This document shows positions 59,611 to 64,000 of a DNA stretch of 64,000 nucleotides, piece after piece. Each line of letters starts with the position of its first letter. Within the stretch, counting starts at the first letter, position 1. The notes beneath the pieces were generated by a model, which saw only the letters and a program-made list of their open reading frames with translations, ran no database searches and was not told where the DNA came from. Location: contig JBMOMT010000011.1 of the NCBI GenBank assembly GCA_049324835.1, forward strand, positions 62,001-126,000, in the 5' to 3' direction. This DNA is from JBMOMT01 sp049324835 (GTDB lineage Bacteria > Chloroflexota > Anaerolineae > CAYNKW01). A program made the translations under genes and the position numbers.

Positions 59611-61335
59611 ATGACAGAAATGACCGGTGGTGAACTGCTGCTCAAATGCCTCAAAAAAGAGGGCATCAGCGTCATGTTTGGTGTGCTGGATGGAAGCTTT
59701 AATCCCTTTCTGGCTAAACTGGGCGAGTACGGCATACGATTGGTCAATCCGCGCCACGAGGCGGCGGCGGCCCACATGGCCGAAGCCTGGGCGCGAATTC
59801 GAGGCGAGCCGGCTGTGGTCGTCGGCGGCATCGGGCCGGGCGCGTCCAACATGATCTCCGGCATCATCACCGCCTGCGCCGAGGGCAGCCCGGTGATCGC
59901 CCTCAGCGGCCAGCGACGGCGCCCCATCATCTACCCCGACCGCGGCGGCTCGTTTCAGAACGTCGATCTGCTGGGGCTGTATCGCCCGGTGACCAAGTGG
60001 AGCGCGGGCGTGCGCGAGTGGCAACGCCTGCCCGAATTGATCCGTCGCGCCTTCCGTGAGGCGATGAACAGTCGCCCCGGCCCGGTTTACCTGGAGATCC
60101 CGGAGGACGTGCTGCGCGCCACGGGCGACCCGGCGAAGGCGAGCGTGTGGCCGCCCGAAAAATATCGCGCGGGCAGGCCGGGCGCGGGCGATCCGGCGCT
60201 CATCGCCCGCGCTGCCGAGATGTTGGCCGCGGCGGAGCGCCCGCTGCTGCACGCCGGTGTGGGCGTCTCGTGGTCTGGGGCGTGGGCCGAATTCGTGGCG
60301 CTGGCGGATCACCTTTCGGCAGCCATCACCGTCAGCCTGGCGGCGCGCGGTGTGGTGCCGGAGGATCACCCGCGTTATTTCCACCCGCTGGACCGCGACG
60401 CGCTGGAGGCGGCCCGCCGTGAGGCCGACGTGGTGCTGGTCGTGGGGGGGCGCATGGGTGAGCTGGACACCTGGGGCCGCGCGCCGTCCTGGGGCGAGCC
60501 GGCGCAACAGAGAACCATCCAGATCGACATCGACCCGTCGGCCATCGGCCTGAACCGCCCCGTCGATGTGGGCATCCTGGGTGATGCGCGCCCGACGATG
60601 GCAGCCCTGCTGGCGGCGGTCAGGGAACACACGCCGGCGCGTCCGGAGCACCCCGGCCTGAACCGGTATCGCACGCTGTCCGAGATCTGGCAGGCGCAGT
60701 GCGACAGTGCGCTACAGACGGCCACCGCCGGCATCAACCCTGGCCAGATGGTGCAGACGGTGCGTCGCTTTTTTCCACGCCAGGCCATCACGGTGATGGA
60801 TGGCGGCAACACCAGCCTGTGGACGGCCAGTTTCAACCCCATCCTGGCGCCGCGCAGTTATCTCTATACGGCCAAGTTCGGTCACCTGGGCACGGGCCTG
60901 CCTTACGCCATCGGCGCCAAGCTGGCCGCCCCGGAGCGGCCTGTTTATCTGATCTCGGGCGATGGCGCGATCGGCTTCAACATCCAAGAGTTGGAAACGG
61001 CCCGGCGCTACAACGTGCCCATCGTCGTGATCGTCAGTTGTGACCAGGGTTGGGGCATGGAGCGCTCGTCGCAGTTGTTCAACCGGGTGGTGGATCAGGC
61101 GGGCGGCATGGTCGAATGTGATCTCTACTCCGAAGCGCGTTATGACCTGGTGGCCCAGGCCTTTGGCTGCCACGGCGAAAAGGTGGATCAGATCGAGCAG
61201 CTCGAACCTGCGCTGCAGCGGGCGGTGGATTCCGGCAAACCGGCGCTCATCCAGGTGATGATCCAGCCTGCGGATAACCTGGCGCCGCCGGGCCTGCTGG
61301 TGTTTGGCTCGCTGGTGTACCGGGCGGAGGAGTAG
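59611..61335 (+). CDS. Thiamine pyrophosphate-dependent enzyme, acetolactate-synthase-like
   Basis: 574 residues with the three TPP-enzyme domains. Catalytic Glu in VNPRHEAAAAHMAEA (about 50), central domain from about 190, and the TPP-binding motif GDGAIGFNIQELETA...N starting near 450. It resembles acetolactate synthase, oxalyl-CoA decarboxylase and related 2-oxoacid enzymes; the substrate is not clear. An SDR gene follows after 2 bp, suggesting one pathway. Confidence 0.87.
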   Translation: MTEMTGGELLLKCLKKEGISVMFGVLDGSFNPFLAKLGEYGIRLVNPRHEAAAAHMAEAWARIRGEPAVVVGGIGPGASNMISGIITACAEGSPVIALSGQRRRPIIYPDRGGSFQNVDLLGLYRPVTKWSAGVREWQRLPELIRRAFREAMNSRPGPVYLEIPEDVLRATGDPAKASVWPPEKYRAGRPGAGDPALIARAAEMLAAAERPLLHAGVGVSWSGAWAEFVALADHLSAAITVSLAARGVVPEDHPRYFHPLDRDALEAARREADVVLVVGGRMGELDTWGRAPSWGEPAQQRTIQIDIDPSAIGLNRPVDVGILGDARPTMAALLAAVREHTPARPEHPGLNRYRTLSEIWQAQCDSALQTATAGINPGQMVQTVRRFFPRQAITVMDGGNTSLWTASFNPILAPRSYLYTAKFGHLGTGLPYAIGAKLAAPERPVYLISGDGAIGFNIQELETARRYNVPIVVIVSCDQGWGMERSSQLFNRVVDQAGGMVECDLYSEARYDLVAQAFGCHGEKVDQIEQLEPALQRAVDSGKPALIQVMIQPADNLAPPGLLVFGSLVYRAEE

Positions 61336-61337
61336 GC

Positions 61338-62153
61338 ATGGGGAGCCTGGCAGGACGTGTGGCCCTCGTCACCGGCGCCGGTCGAGGGAGTGGCATCGGT
61401 GCGGCGGTGGCGCGGCGGCTGACCGCCGACGGCGCGCGGGTGGTGGTGGGGGACATTTGCGGCCCGCCCAGCGACCTGCCGCACACCGGCAACGCCGAGT
61501 GGCAAGAGCTATCGGCCATCGCCGACGAGATCGGCGGCCTGGCCGTGCGCGTCGACGTGACCGACGCCGGTTCGGTGCAGGCGATGGTGGCCCAGGTGGA
61601 GAAAACCCACAACCGGCTGGACATCCTGGTCAACAACGCCGGCGCGGCCATCGGGCCGGGGCCGGTGCAGTTCATGGCCGATGAAGCCTGGCGGCGTACG
61701 CTCGAGATCAATGCCACCGGCACGTTTTTGTGTTGCAAATACGCCCTGCCGCTGATGATCCAGAGCGGGCCGGGCGGGCGCATCGTCAACATGGCCTCTA
61801 TTGCGGCCGAGCGTCCCCGGCCTCAGGTTGCCGCCTATGCCGCCAGCAAGGCGGCGGTGGTGGCTCTCACCCGCTCGCTGGCGCAAGAGGTGGCAGAGCA
61901 TGGCATCACCGTCAACGCCGTGCTGCCCGGCGACGTCGATACGGCCATGAAACAGTGGGGTTTGCAGCTTGAGGCGTTGGTCACAGGCCAGCCCTACGAT
62001 GCGGTGGTGGCGGCGCTGGTGACGCGCATCCCGGTCGGTCGACTGGCGCTGCCGCAGGACGTGGCCCAGGTGGTGGCTTTTCTGGCTTCCAGCGAGGCCG
62101 CCTTTATCACCGGGCAGGCGATCAACGTCACCGGCGGGCGAGAGTTGACCTGA
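61338..62153 (+). CDS. SDR-family oxidoreductase
   Basis: 271 residues, classical SDR: VTGAGRGSGIGAAVA (TGxxxGxG), LVNNAGAA (NNAG), catalytic Ser near NMASIAAE and YAASK (about 165), INVTGGRELT at the end. It probably reduces or oxidises a product of the preceding TPP enzyme. Substrate unknown. Confidence 0.9.
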   Translation: MGSLAGRVALVTGAGRGSGIGAAVARRLTADGARVVVGDICGPPSDLPHTGNAEWQELSAIADEIGGLAVRVDVTDAGSVQAMVAQVEKTHNRLDILVNNAGAAIGPGPVQFMADEAWRRTLEINATGTFLCCKYALPLMIQSGPGGRIVNMASIAAERPRPQVAAYAASKAAVVALTRSLAQEVAEHGITVNAVLPGDVDTAMKQWGLQLEALVTGQPYDAVVAALVTRIPVGRLALPQDVAQVVAFLASSEAAFITGQAINVTGGRELT

Positions 62154-62177
62154 TCTGTGGGATAGGCCGCTCCACAA

Positions 62178-62205
62178 AGGAGCCTGGCTCAAAAGCCAGG
62201 CTCCT
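62178..62205 (+). terminator. Bidirectional terminator between the SDR and CpaE-like genes
   Basis: Perfect 12-bp stem AGGAGCCTGGCT / AGCCAGGCTCCT with a four-base loop; a TTTGT tail on the minus strand. It lies between convergent genes. Confidence 0.75.
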
Positions 62206-62229
62206 CTCGTTGATGGCCCGCCTGTCACC

Positions 62230-63339
62230 TCAGGCCGATAGCGTATTGTGGATGTGGGAAGCCAGTTCTTCTACGGCGCGGACAAAGTCGGGGCTGAGGC
62301 CGGTGGTGTAAAGGGGATGCCCATCGTTCAGCGCCTGGATCATGTAGCTGCTTTCGGGCAGCCGGCCCTTGGGCAGTTCTTCCAGGCGCGCTTCGATCTG
62401 CTGGTACGGTAGCCCGCCGGGCACGCCATCCCGGTTCAGAACCGGCCACAGCCGATGCCCTCTGGCATCGGCGTCTCGCAGGGCTTTGCTCGCCCGCTGG
62501 GTGGCAGGCAGTTCCGGCGTCAGCACACACAGGTTGAGCCCTTCATCCTGGCCAGTCAGCGGCGGCTCTGGCCAGTCGAAATAGGCCCCGGCGTCTACCA
62601 GCACGTACCTGGCCTGGGTCAGGGCCATATCGGTCATTTTTTTCAGCGAGGCCGGGCCCATCTGTGAAGCAAAGGCCCGTTCGGTGAGGCCCAGCAGCAC
62701 CTTGACGCCGGGCAGAACCTCTTTGACGGTTTTGTTGAATACCTGGCTATCCAGATCGTCCAGGTTTGGCAGGATCAGTTCCAGCATTTGCACTTCGGGC
62801 AGCCCCAGGCAAAAAGAGAACCCGCCCAAAGGACGTTGCCAGTCCAGTAGCAGCACGTCGCTTTGAGTGACTTTGCGTAATGCCAGACCCAGGTTGAGCG
62901 TAACCGTGGTGGCGCCCACGCCGGCCTGGCCGCCAAAGACTGTGATCAGTTGGCCGAGCGCGGCTGAGGCGGGTCGCAGCCGGGCCTGGATGCGAGCCAA
63001 CAACTCGCTCATTTTGACCGGCTTGGTGATGTAATCGTCGCCGCCCACGCGCAGGCCCTTGACCTTGGCCTCCACTTCACTCATGGCCGAGAGCAGGACG
63101 ATGGGCACCTCACGACCTTCGGGCAGGCGGCGGATGCGTTTGATGGCCTCAAAGCCGTCGATGCCGGGCATCATCACGTCCATCAGCACCAGATCGGGCT
63201 GCTCGGTGGTCACCAAATGGATGCCCTCTTCGCCTGTCGAAGCCAATACCACCCGATAACCGGCCCGTTGCAGCACCGCCTGCATCAAACGTTGCAGTCG
63301 GATGTCGTCGTCTACCACCAGGATTTTCTGTTGGGGCAT
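62230..63339 (-). CDS. Response regulator fused to CpaE-like degenerate ATPase
   Basis: 369 residues. Receiver (about 1-122) with intact residues: VVDDDIRLQ, LVLMDVMMPGIDG, LLSAMS and ITKPVK. The second part (about 132-365) is a MinD/ParA-type domain like CpaE of Tad/Flp pilus clusters. The P-loop reads GGQAGVGATTVT: both lysines of the usual KGGxGKTT are missing, so ATP hydrolysis is doubtful. No other pilus gene is in the window. Confidence 0.85.
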   Translation of the reverse strand: MPQQKILVVDDDIRLQRLMQAVLQRAGYRVVLASTGEEGIHLVTTEQPDLVLMDVMMPGIDGFEAIKRIRRLPEGREVPIVLLSAMSEVEAKVKGLRVGGDDYITKPVKMSELLARIQARLRPASAALGQLITVFGGQAGVGATTVTLNLGLALRKVTQSDVLLLDWQRPLGGFSFCLGLPEVQMLELILPNLDDLDSQVFNKTVKEVLPGVKVLLGLTERAFASQMGPASLKKMTDMALTQARYVLVDAGAYFDWPEPPLTGQDEGLNLCVLTPELPATQRASKALRDADARGHRLWPVLNRDGVPGGLPYQQIEARLEELPKGRLPESSYMIQALNDGHPLYTTGLSPDFVRAVEELASHIHNTLSA

Positions 63340-63392
63340 GCGGCTCTCTCCTGTCTGGATCGGGGATGGAATGTGGCGTTTCGGGAAAGCGT

Positions 63393-64000
63393 CTACAACC
63401 AGGGATTGTTACGTTTTTCGTTGCCCACCGTTGTGGCCGGACCGTGACCGGAATAGACGACGGTCTCGTCCGGCAGGCTGAGTATTTTCTGGCGAATGCT
63501 GTGCATCAGCGTCGCGTGATCGCCGCCGGGCAGATCGTATCGACCGATGCCCATGTAAAAGAGCACATCGCCGTCCAAGAGCACACCCTGGCGCGCTTCA
63601 TAAAGCACGATATGGCCCGGCGAGTGGCCGGGCGTGTGCCGCACCTCAAAGCTGAGCCGGCCCACCGGCAAGGTATCTCCCTCACGCACCAGCAGGCCCG
63701 GCTCCGGGCTGGGATCGGCGTCGAAACCGAACCAGTGCGCGCCGCCGCCAGATCGGAGCATCGGCGCTTCGTCCGGATGGATCACCAGCGTGGCAGCGGT
63801 GGCCTCTACCAGCGCGGCGTTGGCCAGCACGTGATCAAAGTGGGCGTGGGTGTTGACGATGTATTTGACCGTCAGGTTCATCTCGCGCGTGGCAGCCAGG
63901 ATTCTCTCGGCATGACCGCCGGGATCGACGATCAGGCCCTCGAGCGTTTCTGGACAACCGACGACGTAACAGTTGGTGCCGATGGGGCCGACGGTCAGGG
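63393..64000 (-). CDS. Metallo-beta-lactamase-fold hydrolase (glyoxalase II-like), 5' end outside window
   Basis: About 200 residues visible. Beginning: TVGPIGTNCYVVGCPE, then LIVDPGG. Zinc motif THAHFDHVLAN, further metal ligands VRHTPGHSPGHIVLYE, and LLDGDVLFYMGIGRYDLPGG with SGHGPATTVG at the end, typical of the YcbL/hydroxyacylglutathione hydrolase group. An internal Met at 63881 is not the true start because the frame continues to position 64000 with family-matching sequence. Confidence 0.9.
   Translation of the reverse strand, partial: LTVGPIGTNCYVVGCPETLEGLIVDPGGHAERILAATREMNLTVKYIVNTHAHFDHVLANAALVEATAATLVIHPDEAPMLRSGGGAHWFGFDADPSPEPGLLVREGDTLPVGRLSFEVRHTPGHSPGHIVLYEARQGVLLDGDVLFYMGIGRYDLPGGDHATLMHSIRQKILSLPDETVVYSGHGPATTVGNEKRNNPWL

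Overview
The window looks like part of a high-GC chromosome of a Chloroflexota bacterium (Anaerolineae/Caldilineae-like). This is inferred from gene content, not from a marker-gene tree. The pointers are a sugar-binding lipoprotein with a long Val/Glu/Lys-repeat linker after the lipobox, a tmk-DarA pair typical of c-di-AMP users, type III pantothenate kinase, the absence of any recognisable outer-membrane or LPS gene, and frequent ATGA/GTGA gene overlaps. A 10-N gap at 25241-25250 shows this is a draft scaffold.

Layout. 1-9.8 kb is mostly minus strand: priA (cut by the window edge), a CNNM/CorC protein, a Memo-family protein, rhomboid protease, gmk, then (after a plus-strand FmdB-type zinc ribbon) a c-di-AMP receptor, tmk, an R3H/SpoIIIAA-type ATPase and a GNAT-like protein. 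9.8-18.8 kb holds a tandem RNase H, the CoA genes coaBC and coaX, a GNAT enzyme, a 63-aa membrane protein, an amino-acid-type binding protein, a GH39-like hydrolase, DUF3795, a PHP phosphoesterase, tsaB and radC. 18.8-23 kb is a divergent sulfur/selenium locus: a cysteine desulfurase, YedF, DUF3343 and DUF1858 on the minus strand, facing a YedE-type transporter and a TusA protein, with a short SD-bearing leader ORF before yedE. 23-25.2 kb carries response regulators, a lipoprotein and a LysW-like zinc ribbon with an acidic tail. 25.3-30.8 kb is a sugar ABC transporter with a phospholipase D-like lipoprotein.

31-43.8 kb is translation. aspS is followed by a block resembling the E. coli tufB/secE region: tRNA-Thr, tRNA-Tyr, tRNA-Thr, a divergent tuf, rpmG, tRNA-Trp, secE, nusG, rplK, rplA, an L10 leader with attenuator, rplJ and rplL. 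It is driven by two strong tandem promoters and ends in a terminator rather than running into rpoB. rlmB, cysS, a cytidylate-kinase-like protein, a PIN-TRAM protein and three more tRNAs follow.

43.8-52.4 kb has DUF3786, a metallopeptidase, an aminotransferase and a phosphoesterase (the metallopeptidase and phosphoesterase with apparently leaderless promoters), then a plus-strand surface-glycan-like operon: flippase, GT2, epimerase, methyltransferase-like protein, a 43-aa ORF and a radical SAM/SPASM enzyme. 52.4-64 kb is accessory: a medium-chain dehydrogenase, four 87-bp tandem repeats next to a duplicated GxxExxY protein, an MFS transporter, an aldo/keto reductase broken by one amber codon, a Septu-like ATPase/HNH defence pair in visibly lower-GC DNA, a TPP enzyme with an SDR, a response regulator fused to a CpaE-like degenerate ATPase, and a metallo-beta-lactamase-fold hydrolase cut by the window end.

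Many promoters can be read directly as a near-consensus -35, a spacer of 16-18 bp and a -10, indicating an ordinary housekeeping sigma factor.
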